From the NCBI GenBank assembly GCA_900313615.1, contig OMRP01000002.1:335326-399325 (forward strand): a stretch of 64,000 nucleotides of DNA, in the 5' to 3' direction. Below, one piece after another: positions 53,347-61,396 of the stretch; the first letter of the stretch is position 1; every line of letters begins with the position of its first letter. Under the pieces are notes generated by a model that did no database searches, was not told the origin of the DNA, and worked only from the letters and a program-made list of their open reading frames with translations. Made by a program: the position numbers and the translations under genes. This stretch comes from an uncultured Prevotellaceae bacterium (lineage in GTDB: Bacteria > Bacteroidota > Bacteroidia > Bacteroidales > Bacteroidaceae).

Positions 53347-53955
53347 ATGTATCGCCATTTCTTCAAACGAGTGATTGACTTTACTGTGGCGCTATTGGCT
53401 CTCATCTGCCTCTCCCCGCTATTGTTGGTGGTGACGGTGTGGCTACACTTCGCCAACAAAGGAGCGGGTGCGTTCTTCCTGCAGGAACGTCCAGGGAAAA
53501 ACGCCAAGATTTTCCGCGTGGTGAAGTTCAAGACGATGACAGACGAGCGCGACGAGAATGGGGAACTACTACCTGATGAACAAAGGTTGACAAAGGTAGG
53601 CAGTTTCGTGCGTTCCACATCCATTGACGAACTGCCGCAGTTTTTCAATGTGCTGAAAGGGGACATGTCGCTCATTGGCCCGAGGCCGCTTCTCGTGCAG
53701 TATCTCCCACTCTATTCGGAGCGGCAGGCACGTCGACATGAGGTGCGTCCCGGCATATCTGGTTGGGCGCAGTGTCATGGACGCAACGCCATTTCGTGGA
53801 CTCAAAAGTTCGAATATGACGTGTGGTATGTGGACCACCTATCGTTCGCAACTGACCTAAAGGTGGTGTGGCTCACCATCAAGGCTGTGCTCAAACGCAG
53901 TGGCATCGCCCATGAGGGTTCTGCCACCATGGAACCATTTAATGGTAAGAATTAA
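53347..53955 (+). CDS. PglC-type undecaprenyl-phosphate phosphoglycosyl transferase
   Basis: 202 residues, the small monotopic class. A re-entrant membrane helix (about residues 10-35) is followed by LQERPGKNAKIFRVVKFKTM, the catalytic Asp-Glu in TSIDELPQFFNVL, and KGDMSLIGPRPLLVQYLP. It attaches the first sugar phosphate to undecaprenyl phosphate and so starts the repeat unit. PglC-type enzymes often use a diacetamido-trideoxy sugar; the set at 27010-30016 and the acetyltransferase at 54083 could supply it. Confidence 0.92.
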   Translation: MYRHFFKRVIDFTVALLALICLSPLLLVVTVWLHFANKGAGAFFLQERPGKNAKIFRVVKFKTMTDERDENGELLPDEQRLTKVGSFVRSTSIDELPQFFNVLKGDMSLIGPRPLLVQYLPLYSERQARRHEVRPGISGWAQCHGRNAISWTQKFEYDVWYVDHLSFATDLKVVWLTIKAVLKRSGIAHEGSATMEPFNGKN

Positions 53956-54059
53956 TACCCACCCCTACCCTACCAAGGGAGGGTGCACTTACTCGTCATT
54001 CATAATTCTTCATTTGTCATTGTGTTAGCAACCACTCGTCACTCGTAATTCGTCACTAC
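53956..54059 (+). repeat. Dispersed GC palindrome plus CACTCGT heptamer remnants
   Basis: CCCACCCCTACCCTACC with AAGGGAGGGTG (about 53957-53985) is a copy of the family also present at 15979 and 54668. ACTCGTCACTCGTAATTCGT (54033 onward) is related to the reverse complement of the GAGTGAC array at 63101. The leader ends CCTTTTTACTTTTAAATC before the ATG at 54083, similar to the leader at 54722. Confidence 0.6.
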
Positions 54060-54082
54060 TTATACCTTTTTACTTTTAAATC

Positions 54083-54667
54083 ATGTATTTATACGGAGCA
54101 AGCGGCCATGCCAAGGTTATCATCGACATTCTCAAGGCCAACGGATTGGATGTAGAATGTCTGTATGACGACAACAAAAACATACAGTCATTGTCTGGAT
54201 TGCCTGTGAAACACGATTATAACGGTGAGCATCCTGTCATTTTCAGCATCGGCAGCAACAAGGTGCGAAAAATGCTTGATGATAAATGGCATACCAACTA
54301 TGTCACGGCCATTCATCCGTCTGCCATCATCTCTCCCTCGGCAACCGTCGGTGAAGGAACGGTGGTAATGCAAGGAGCCATCATCCAAACAGAGGTTAAA
54401 GTAGGACGGCATAGCATTATCAACACGGGGGTAACCATCGACCATGAATGCCAGATAGGCGACTACGTGCATATCTCACCGAATGCCACCGTCTGCGGCG
54501 ACTCACATGTGGGCGAAGGGACATGGATTGGAGCAGGGAGCACCGTTATCCAGTGTGTGAAAATCGGGAAATGGTGTGTTGTTGGTGCCGGCTCCGTGGT
54601 AATCCACGACTTGCCCGATGGTGTTCTCGCCGTAGGCAACCCCGCCAGAATAGTTAGAAAGTTATAA
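54083..54667 (+). CDS. PglD/NeuD-family sugar N-acetyltransferase
   Basis: 194 residues. N-terminal MYLYGASGHAKVIIDIL is the UDP-sugar-binding strand of PglD; the hexapeptide helix follows, with the catalytic-type His in NTGVTIDHECQIGDYVHIS and the closing VLAVGNPARIVRKL. It should acetylate the 4-amino group of the UDP-sugar used by the PglC-type enzyme just upstream, the usual pglC-pglD pairing. A second family member is at 29378, so the locus may make two different acylated amino sugars. Confidence 0.88.
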   Translation: MYLYGASGHAKVIIDILKANGLDVECLYDDNKNIQSLSGLPVKHDYNGEHPVIFSIGSNKVRKMLDDKWHTNYVTAIHPSAIISPSATVGEGTVVMQGAIIQTEVKVGRHSIINTGVTIDHECQIGDYVHISPNATVCGDSHVGEGTWIGAGSTVIQCVKIGKWCVVGAGSVVIHDLPDGVLAVGNPARIVRKL

Positions 54668-54745
54668 ATACCCACCCCGACCCTCCCAAAGGGAGGGAGT
54701 ACTTTACTCCTCACCCTTACAACCATTACCTTTTTACCCTTCAAT
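54668..54745 (+). repeat. Dispersed GC palindrome and pyrimidine-rich leader
   Basis: CCCACCCCGACCCTCCC and AAAGGGAGGG (54669-54697) closely match the copy at 15979. The following ACTCCTCACCCTTACAACC and CTTTTTACCCTTCAATT run to the ATG at 54747. No promoter or terminator seen. Confidence 0.6.
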
Positions 54746-54746
54746 T

Positions 54747-55607
54747 ATGTTGATTACCGTCTTCACACCGACATATAACCGGGGGCATCTGCTACCCACA
54801 CTCTATGAAAGTATCTGTAGACAGACATTCAAAGACTTTGAATGGATTGTGGTGGATGACGGTAGTACGGACAGTACGCAGCAGGTAATGGAGGGATTCA
54901 TGGAAGATGAGCATCCATTCCCCATCCGTTCCATCAAGACACCCAATGGAGGTAAACATCGTGCTGTGAACCGTGGCGTAAAGGAGGCGAAAGGAGAATT
55001 GTTTTTCATCGCAGACAGTGATGACCAACTGACGGATGATGCGTTGCAGGTGGTGGCAGAGACATACGAAGGGGTACGGGACAATCCTATCATAGGTGGC
55101 GTCTGCGGACTTGACTGTCAGAAAGACGGGACCATCATCGGGTCGGGACTTACACAAGACTATTTGGATTGTAGTTCCTTAGACATCCGTTTTAAATACC
55201 ATGTGACGGGTGACTTGAAAGAAGTTTTCCTAACGAGGGTTCTTAAGGAGATTCCCATGCCAGAGATTGAGGGGGAGCGTTTCTCACCAGAGGCATTGAC
55301 ATGGAACCGCATTGCAGCAAAATACCAATTGCGTTTTATCAACCGTCCCATTTACATAGCAGAATATCAGCCCGATGGTCTCACTTCGAGCATTGTGCGT
55401 ATACGCATGCAGAGTCCTGTGGCCTCTATGCTATGTTACCAAGAAATGACGACTTACCCCATCCCACCCAAGGAGAAAATAAAGGCGGCCATCAACTACT
55501 GGCGTTTCCGACTATGTGCAAAGAAAACCAGCGAGAAGCCCAAATTACGTTGGTATTGGAATGTTTTCATGCCATTGGGATGGCTGATGCACAAGAGGGA
55601 TAAGTAA
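54747..55607 (+). CDS. Glycosyltransferase family 2
   Basis: 286 residues, GT-A fold: ITVFTPTYNRGHLLPTLYES, EWIVVDDGSTDSTQQV, NGGKHRAVNRGVKEAKG and the metal site FFIADSDDQLTDDA. It belongs to a GT2 branch common in Bacteroidota capsule loci. Flanked by dispersed palindromes on both sides (54668 and about 55619), so it may be separately acquired. Sugar unknown. Confidence 0.87.
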   Translation: MLITVFTPTYNRGHLLPTLYESICRQTFKDFEWIVVDDGSTDSTQQVMEGFMEDEHPFPIRSIKTPNGGKHRAVNRGVKEAKGELFFIADSDDQLTDDALQVVAETYEGVRDNPIIGGVCGLDCQKDGTIIGSGLTQDYLDCSSLDIRFKYHVTGDLKEVFLTRVLKEIPMPEIEGERFSPEALTWNRIAAKYQLRFINRPIYIAEYQPDGLTSSIVRIRMQSPVASMLCYQEMTTYPIPPKEKIKAAINYWRFRLCAKKTSEKPKLRWYWNVFMPLGWLMHKRDK

Positions 55608-55668
55608 GGGTTCTACTGCCCCCCTTCTGAAGGAAGGGTTTCAAAATAACGAATACAAACAAATCAAC

Positions 55669-56715
55669 ATGAAATTATTACATATAGCAAATACTGACCA
55701 TTTTTCGGGAGGAGAAAATGTCATCTGCCAGATAATTGCCATGTTCAGTAATGACGAAAATGTGGAAATGGCATACGTCAGCCCTGACGGACAGATACGT
55801 GAAGCATTGAAGGAAAGAGGCATTCGTTTTATCCCCATCAAACACATGGATAAGAAAGAGTTGAAAGCCGTGTTTGAGAAAGAGAAACCGGATGTGATAC
55901 ACGCTCATGACATGAAAGCCAGCATGACCACAGCCCTGGCATGTGGCAAGACCAGGCTGGTTCTCCACCTGCACAACAATGAATATGCCAATAGGAAAAT
56001 CAGCAAGAAATCGGTAGGTTTTTTGTTGCCGGCATACAAAGCAAGCCATATCTTCTATGTCTCGAAAAGTGCATATGAAGGATACCGCTTCCATAAATGG
56101 TTTAGGAAAAAGAGTTCTGTCCTAAGTAACATTCTGGATATAGGACTATTGGCAGAAAAGGCAAATAAGGATCTTTCCGACTATGAATATGATGTTATTT
56201 TTCTGGGACGTTTTTCCGAACCCAAGAACCCATTGCGTTTACTCGCTGTCATCAAAAAGGCAGTGCAGCAAAATCCATCTCTGAAAGTGGCTGTTGTAGG
56301 AACAGGAGAATTGGAGAAGGAAGTCATGGACAAATGGAGAGAGTTGCATCTAGAAGACAATGTCGACATGTTAGGATTCCAATCCAACCCGTTGAAAATT
56401 CTGAAAGATGCCAAACTGATGCTTATGACATCACGCTGGGAAGGTACGCCGATGTGTGCCCTTGAGTCCATGGCACTGGGAACACCCATCGTGACCACAC
56501 CGACTGACGGGTTGGTTGACCTGATTGACGATGGCGTGACAGGATTCCTGAGCAATGATGACGATGAGTTGGCCAAGAAAATCAATCTGGTGGCAAGTGA
56601 TACTGCCCTCAGAACCAAATTGTCGGACAACTGCATAACCAAGTCGCAGAAAGTTAATGACATAAAAGTGTATAAAGAAGCTTTGAGAAAAGCATATTTT
56701 GGTGAAACAGAGTAA
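55669..56715 (+). CDS. Glycosyltransferase family 4
   Basis: 348 residues, GT-B fold. LLHIANTDHFSGGENVICQI at the N-terminus, VIHAHDMKAS, VIFLGRFSEPKNPLRLLAVI, and TSRWEGTPMCALESMALGTP with the E-x7-E motif. It overlaps the next gene by 1 base (TAATG), so the two transferases are probably made together. Sugar unknown. The preceding spacer holds a short palindrome, CCCCCTTCTGAAGGAAGGG. Confidence 0.88.
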   Translation: MKLLHIANTDHFSGGENVICQIIAMFSNDENVEMAYVSPDGQIREALKERGIRFIPIKHMDKKELKAVFEKEKPDVIHAHDMKASMTTALACGKTRLVLHLHNNEYANRKISKKSVGFLLPAYKASHIFYVSKSAYEGYRFHKWFRKKSSVLSNILDIGLLAEKANKDLSDYEYDVIFLGRFSEPKNPLRLLAVIKKAVQQNPSLKVAVVGTGELEKEVMDKWRELHLEDNVDMLGFQSNPLKILKDAKLMLMTSRWEGTPMCALESMALGTPIVTTPTDGLVDLIDDGVTGFLSNDDDELAKKINLVASDTALRTKLSDNCITKSQKVNDIKVYKEALRKAYFGETE

Positions 56716-57875
56716 TGAAACGAGTTCTCGAAATCATCACACTCGCAGGGTCGGCTGAAGCTTTCATCGGCGACCAGTTTTCCTTTTTCCAAGAAAAAGG
56801 TGACTATGAGATGCATCTCATATGCTCCGAAGGTGACAATCTGGAGGCTTTCGCAAAAAAACAGGGAATCAAATACCAAGCTGTTGAAATCAGCCGCCAA
56901 CTGGCACCGGTAAAAGACCTGAAAGCGGTATTCAAGATTGCCCGATATATCAGGAGAAACAAAATCGACATCATCGTAGCCCATTATTTCCCGAAGGCAT
57001 CGTTAATCACGACCTGCGCCAACTTATTAGCGGGAAATAGGACTAAGGTGTTGGTGGCGCATGGTGTGCTGCACGACACGATGAGCGGGTTGGTGAGAAA
57101 ACTTGTCATCTGGGAACAAAAATTTGATGTGGCTTTTACGAAAAAAGTAGTGTGTGTGAGTCCTTCTGTTGCCAGACGTAGATTGGAAGACAAAATAGAC
57201 AAACCAGAGAAACAAGTGGTGCTAGGCGGCGGATCATGCAACGGAGTAGATGCCTTAGAGAAATTCAATCCAGATAAAGTATTGAAAGAGGACATTAGCA
57301 CTCTGAAGGAAAAATACAAATTGGGAGAAAACGACTTCGTAATCGGTTTTAGTGGAAGACTAGTGCGCGACAAAGGTGTGGTGGAACTGAGCCAAGCTTT
57401 TCGCATCTTGAAGAAGAAACACCACGACAAAGCCATCAAGCTGTTTATCATCGGTGAACCAGAAAAACGTGACGCCGTGCCTCAAGAAGTATTGGATACA
57501 TTGCTCGACAATCCCGATGTGGTGTTCACCGGAAAAATCCCATATGGAGACATCCAAAAGTATTACCTTATGATGGACGTTTTGGTTTTACCTTCCTACC
57601 GAGAAGGATTCCCCACTGTAGTGCTCGAGGCTTGTTCCATGGGAATACCTGTCATCGTTTCCAGGTCTACTGGCTGCATCGACTCTATAAAAGAAAATGT
57701 TACGGGAGTATACACGGATTTAGAGCCGCAGGCTATAGCAGACAATATAGAGAGGTTTTTCGATAAAGAATTCGCGCATTCTATGGGAAAAGATGCACGA
57801 AATTATATCGTTGATAATTACGATCAACGAATTATCAGAAAATATATGCTACAAGTGCTTGACTCGATAAAATGA
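56715..57875 (+). CDS. Glycosyltransferase family 4 (WbnK/capsular GT-like)
   Basis: 386 residues, GT-B fold. VLEIITLAGSAEAFIGDQ at the N-terminus, IIVAHYFPKASLITTC, VIGFSGRLVRDKGVVEL, and LPSYREGFPTVVLEACSMGIP with the E-x7-E motif. These features fit the branch that adds a sugar to lipid-linked HexNAc in capsule synthesis. It ends 1 base before the GNAT gene. Confidence 0.88.
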   Translation: MKRVLEIITLAGSAEAFIGDQFSFFQEKGDYEMHLICSEGDNLEAFAKKQGIKYQAVEISRQLAPVKDLKAVFKIARYIRRNKIDIIVAHYFPKASLITTCANLLAGNRTKVLVAHGVLHDTMSGLVRKLVIWEQKFDVAFTKKVVCVSPSVARRRLEDKIDKPEKQVVLGGGSCNGVDALEKFNPDKVLKEDISTLKEKYKLGENDFVIGFSGRLVRDKGVVELSQAFRILKKKHHDKAIKLFIIGEPEKRDAVPQEVLDTLLDNPDVVFTGKIPYGDIQKYYLMMDVLVLPSYREGFPTVVLEACSMGIPVIVSRSTGCIDSIKENVTGVYTDLEPQAIADNIERFFDKEFAHSMGKDARNYIVDNYDQRIIRKYMLQVLDSIK

Positions 57876-57876
57876 A

Positions 57877-58704
57877 ATGATGGAATACAAGAAACTGGAT
57901 TTTAAAACCGATGAGGAGCTGAATCTACTTGTAGAACTTCAGAAAGCCGTTTACAAAGAACGTGCATCTTCCTTTAATAAGAGTTTGTTCTGTTTTTGGT
58001 ATGTTGACAACCCCTGCGGAGGGGTTATCTCTTACAATGCCATCGATAACGGCAAAATAGTGGCTCATCAGTCGTTCGTACCCGAACTGATGGAGGTGGA
58101 TGGACATGTGGTGAGATGTGCCCGTTCGATGGCTGTGGTCACCCATCCTGATTATCAAGGGAAAGGACTTTTCTCCACATTAACCAATATGGCAGTGGAA
58201 GAAGCACGTCGACAAGGTTATGAATTTCTGTATGCCATCACAAATGGGAATAGCTTTCCTAGATTTGTCAAGCACTGCGGTTTTTCTTCCATCACAAGGC
58301 TGAATGTGAAAATCGGAATGGGCATAGGAATTGAAGAAGATGGCAATAAAACCTACAAACGCCATTGGACACCCGAAATGCTGAAATGGCGACTTTCGAA
58401 AGAGTATTATTTTCGACGGGGCAATCATATCCTTGGAAATTACGGACATGGTGTAAAGACATTGATGGGAACTCTCAACAATACCTTGCTCGACAAAACG
58501 ACACTAAAAAAGAAAAAGGTGGCATGGGGACCTAAACTATATGTGGGCTTAGGCGCCAAATTGCCTTGGTCGCTCATGAATGTGCCCAAATTCGTCAAGC
58601 ATTCACCTTTCCACTTGATTTTCCAAGACCTCACCGGCGGAAAGCTTCCAGCCATGACAGAAGACAACATATTCTACCAACTGATAGATTATGACGTAGC
58701 CTAA
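57877..58704 (+). CDS. GNAT-family N-acetyltransferase
   Basis: 275 residues; the ATG at 57880 is an equally good start. The acetyl-CoA motif A is MAVVTHPDYQGKGLFSTLTNMAVEEAR, with the Q-x-x-G-x-G/L pattern reading YQGKGLFS; FLYAITNGNSFPRFVKHCGF is motif B. The C-terminal 130 residues are unlike a plain GNAT and may bind the acceptor. By position it would acetylate an amino sugar of this glycan, perhaps after deacetylation by 58718, but this is inference. Confidence 0.8.
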   Translation: MMEYKKLDFKTDEELNLLVELQKAVYKERASSFNKSLFCFWYVDNPCGGVISYNAIDNGKIVAHQSFVPELMEVDGHVVRCARSMAVVTHPDYQGKGLFSTLTNMAVEEARRQGYEFLYAITNGNSFPRFVKHCGFSSITRLNVKIGMGIGIEEDGNKTYKRHWTPEMLKWRLSKEYYFRRGNHILGNYGHGVKTLMGTLNNTLLDKTTLKKKKVAWGPKLYVGLGAKLPWSLMNVPKFVKHSPFHLIFQDLTGGKLPAMTEDNIFYQLIDYDVA

Positions 58705-58717
58705 TTACTCAATAACA

Positions 58718-59596
58718 ATGAAAATCATTTCGTTTGACATCGAAGAGTGGTATATCTCGAAGGTGACTCATGGCGAGTCGAAAGAGATATTCCAAAAATA
58801 TGACCAGATGTTGGAGAACATTCTAGCTGCCCTGGAAGAGAATGAATGCAAGGCGACTTTCTTCTGCGTGGGCAAGATGGCAGAAGAATTCCCAGAGGTA
58901 ATCAAGAGAATAGCAGCCAAAGGGCATGAGATAGGATGCCACTCCAATACGCACACATGGCTGAACAAGATGACCGAAAAAGAATGCAGGGAAGACACAC
59001 GAACAGCCATCGACAGTTTGGAACAATGCATCGGACAAAAGATTAAGAGTTATAGGGCACCGGCTTTTTCCATAGGAGAGAACAACACTTGGGCTTTCGA
59101 AGTACTAGCAGAGTGTGGAATTGAACGCGACTCTTCGGTATATCCCGCGACAAGGGATTTCGGAGGATTTCCTGATTTCGGAACGAAAGGAGCTGCCATC
59201 GTTAAGCGCAACGGGGTGGATATAAAGGAGTTTCCCATTGCGATGACATCATTGTTCGGTAGCGATATGGCATATTCCGGAGGAGGTTATTTCCGTTTCT
59301 TTCCTCTTTGGTTCATTCGTCGGCAAATGAAAAAAACGGATTATTCGATTTGTTATCTGCATATCGAGGATTTGCTAGTTGAACAAAATAAGCCGATGAG
59401 CCGGGAAGAATACGAGGAATATTTTAAGGAACCGGGAACTTTCATTGCCCGACATAAAAGACACATCAAGGCCAATCTGGGTAAAAAGGGGGCCTGGCCA
59501 AAATTGCGGAAATTGTTGACATCAAAAGACTATGTCAACCTTGAACAAGCCAACAGTATCGTCGATTGGGAAAAGGTGCCCATTATCAATTTCTAA
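58718..59596 (+). CDS. Polysaccharide deacetylase (NodB homology, carbohydrate esterase 4)
   Basis: 292 residues. NodB motifs: FDIEEWY (catalytic Asp), CHSNTHTWLNKM (metal-binding H-x3-H), and YRAPAFSIGENNTW. It lacks a signal peptide, so it probably acts on a cytosolic or lipid-linked sugar, as the PIG-L/DUF3473-type enzymes of polysaccharide loci are thought to. It removes an N-acetyl group from a HexNAc. Sits between the GNAT and a GT2 gene. Confidence 0.85.
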   Translation: MKIISFDIEEWYISKVTHGESKEIFQKYDQMLENILAALEENECKATFFCVGKMAEEFPEVIKRIAAKGHEIGCHSNTHTWLNKMTEKECREDTRTAIDSLEQCIGQKIKSYRAPAFSIGENNTWAFEVLAECGIERDSSVYPATRDFGGFPDFGTKGAAIVKRNGVDIKEFPIAMTSLFGSDMAYSGGGYFRFFPLWFIRRQMKKTDYSICYLHIEDLLVEQNKPMSREEYEEYFKEPGTFIARHKRHIKANLGKKGAWPKLRKLLTSKDYVNLEQANSIVDWEKVPIINF

Positions 59597-59630
59597 CAAC
59601 AAAACATAGTTTTTCATTACGAGGCGACAA

Positions 59631-59661
59631 TTCGTCACTCGTAACCTATCACTCATAACTC
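59631..59661 (+). repeat. Heptamer repeat remnant directly before a glycosyltransferase start
   Basis: TTCGTCACTCGTAACCTATC and the following ACTCATAACTC are about four degenerate copies of the heptamer whose other strand makes up the array at 63101. Four bases later comes the ATG at 59666; no Shine-Dalgarno sequence is present. Confidence 0.6.
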
Positions 59662-59665
59662 CAGG

Positions 59666-60679
59666 ATGTCCCCTCTCGTCAGCATACTTGTGCCTATTTA
59701 TAATGTGGAGCCGTACATCGTGCGATGTGTACGGAGCATCTTTGAACAAACATACTTGAATTTAGAGTTTGTGTTTGTAGATGATGGCTCGTCCGATAAA
59801 AGTATAGAAATACTACAACAAGAAATTTCAAATTATCCCCAATGGAATGGACGAATTAAGATGATTCGTCATGACAAAAACCTTGGGTTGGCTGTGGCTA
59901 GAAATACTTTGGTGGACAATGCCAAAGGTGATTTTCTTTTTTATGTAGATTCAGACGACTGGATTGAGCCAAATGCTGTGGAACTGATGGTGAAAAAACA
60001 GTTGGAGACTGATGCCGATATTGTGACGGGTATTTACGTGAAGCATGCTCTCAACGATAAAAATGAGAGTGTAACACAAGAAGTGGCTCGCTTTATAGAC
60101 AAAGATAGAGATGAAGCATTGAATTACGTGCTGGAATATACTTCTGTTGTGGCTTTGTGGAATAGGCTTATTCGCAGTACACTCTACCACGAACATAATA
60201 TCCGATGTGTAGAAGGAGTAAATGCCGGGGAAGATTTATTAATTACTCCTCGGCTTTTTTACTATGCAAAAAAAGTGGCCTCATGCGATGCCATTACTTA
60301 TCATTACAATCGTATAAATAGCAATTCGTATGTGAGTTTATTCCCACAACGTTGGGATTTGCAACAACAACTATTACGGGCATGCTTATTAAATGTGGAA
60401 TTTTTTAGTGATAAAGGGGTACACCTCAGTGAAGCGATGGACAAACAACTAATATTAAGACTTAATAAAGTATACCATCTTACCTACCGCAACCACAACC
60501 GCCACGGTTACAAACATATTATTCACTTACTCGACGACACGAATCCCAAATACTGGCCATTGATAGGATGGGATAACCCCAAGAAACGATGGCTTGACCA
60601 CCACTACTTTCTTAAACGTTGCACACTACCTATGCGACGACTGCACGGAAGCATTCACCAGCTCATTCACAAAACATAA
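59666..60679 (+). CDS. Glycosyltransferase family 2
   Basis: 337 residues, GT-A fold: VSILVPIYNVEPYIVRCVRS, FVFVDDGSSDKSIEIL, NLGLAVARNTLVDNAKG and the metal site FYVDSDDWIEPNAVEL. This is the EpsJ/WaaV-like GT2 branch. It is the last gene of the polysaccharide locus and ends 22 bases before a strong terminator. Sugar unknown. Confidence 0.88.
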   Translation: MSPLVSILVPIYNVEPYIVRCVRSIFEQTYLNLEFVFVDDGSSDKSIEILQQEISNYPQWNGRIKMIRHDKNLGLAVARNTLVDNAKGDFLFYVDSDDWIEPNAVELMVKKQLETDADIVTGIYVKHALNDKNESVTQEVARFIDKDRDEALNYVLEYTSVVALWNRLIRSTLYHEHNIRCVEGVNAGEDLLITPRLFYYAKKVASCDAITYHYNRINSNSYVSLFPQRWDLQQQLLRACLLNVEFFSDKGVHLSEAMDKQLILRLNKVYHLTYRNHNRHGYKHIIHLLDDTNPKYWPLIGWDNPKKRWLDHHYFLKRCTLPMRRLHGSIHQLIHKT

Positions 60680-60701
60680 CCCTCAGTTCCACACAAATAC
60701 A

Positions 60702-60735
60702 CAACTCGCCCGGACAAAGATGTCCGGGCGAGTTG
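60702..60735. terminator. Strong bidirectional terminator ending the polysaccharide locus and tmRNA
   Basis: A perfect 15-bp stem: CAACTCGCCCGGACA (60702-60716), a four-base loop AAGA, and TGTCCGGGCGAGTTG (60721-60735). Flanking bases are T-rich on both strands. It lies between the converging GT2 gene and the tmRNA gene. Confidence 0.85.
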
Positions 60736-60750
60736 CTTTGTATGTCAAGG

Positions 60751-61147
60751 TGGAGCTGGCGGGAGTCGAACCCGCGTCCAAACGAGGAAACCATACGCTT
60801 TCTACACGCTTATTCCAGACTAGGTTTTCGTGCCGTGGCAAGACCTGGACCACCAACCGCGACCTTATCTCCTAAAATTTCACCGACGCATCGGAGCCTA
60901 CGCCGACTATTCCCGATTTTACTGCGCCGCTGGACCCAGGAGATTCGGGACTACATCCCCGGAGCGACGTCTCGTCCAGTCACCTTGTAACCGGATTGAG
61001 CCTGTAATCTACTGTGCTTCGATTAGGCAGCGAGAGCATACGAATTGTTGCCAATTAATTTTTCGACCGAATGGATTAAGGAGTACACAGCCGTCACTCC
61101 GCGTGCTTACGTACCATTTCTACCCGCTGTCAAATCCAGTCAACCCC
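60751..61147 (-). ncRNA. ssrA: Transfer-messenger RNA (tmRNA)
   Basis: 397 bases on the minus strand. The 5' end GGGGTTGACTGGATTTGACA pairs with the 3' CAGCTCC acceptor arm (7 bp with two G-U pairs), and the T-arm region reads GACGCGGGTTCGACTCCCG. The tag reading frame (61052 down to 61023) gives GNNSYALAA then TAA, the Bacteroidota tag type. After the discriminator A only CC of the terminal CCA is encoded, followed by TT, so the tail must be completed after processing. It rescues stalled ribosomes with SmpB. Confidence 0.95.
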
Positions 61148-61257
61148 TTTTGATGAGTCATTCTGCACTTGTAGTGGCAGAGGTATGATAGCAAAACTTC
61201 CACTGCAAATACTATGCCAACCCCTGTTGACAAAATGCAATTTCAGTTTTTGGACCG

Positions 61258-61289
61258 CAAAGATAATATCATTCCGACGCTCTTGCAAA
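61258..61289 (-). promoter_or_regulatory. Promoter of the tmRNA gene
   Basis: On the minus strand, TTTG (61289-61286), 20 bases, then TATCTTTG (61265-61258) match the Bacteroidota consensus. Transcription would start near 61251, giving a precursor with about 100 bases trimmed from the 5' end. It is back to back with the promoter of the TPR gene. Confidence 0.5.
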
Positions 61290-61317
61290 TAATTTGAAAC
61301 TTTTTTGCATTTTTTTC

Positions 61318-61346
61318 TTTGATGTGGGTGGAAAAATGTACTTTTG
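61318..61346 (+). promoter_or_regulatory. Promoter of the TPR-protein gene
   Basis: TTTG (61318-61321), 17 bases, then TACTTTTG (61339-61346). Transcription would start near 61353, with a leader of about 44 bases to the ATG at 61397. The -7 box is identical to that of metF. Confidence 0.6.
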
Positions 61347-61396
61347 CAGACTTCCACTATAACTTCCAATCAAAAAGACACTAAATTCACTCAATA

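Noticed and set aside
60594-61153. Plus-strand open frames across the tmRNA region
   Set aside because: They read through a strong terminator and the complement of the tmRNA, whose conserved ends and tag are clear.
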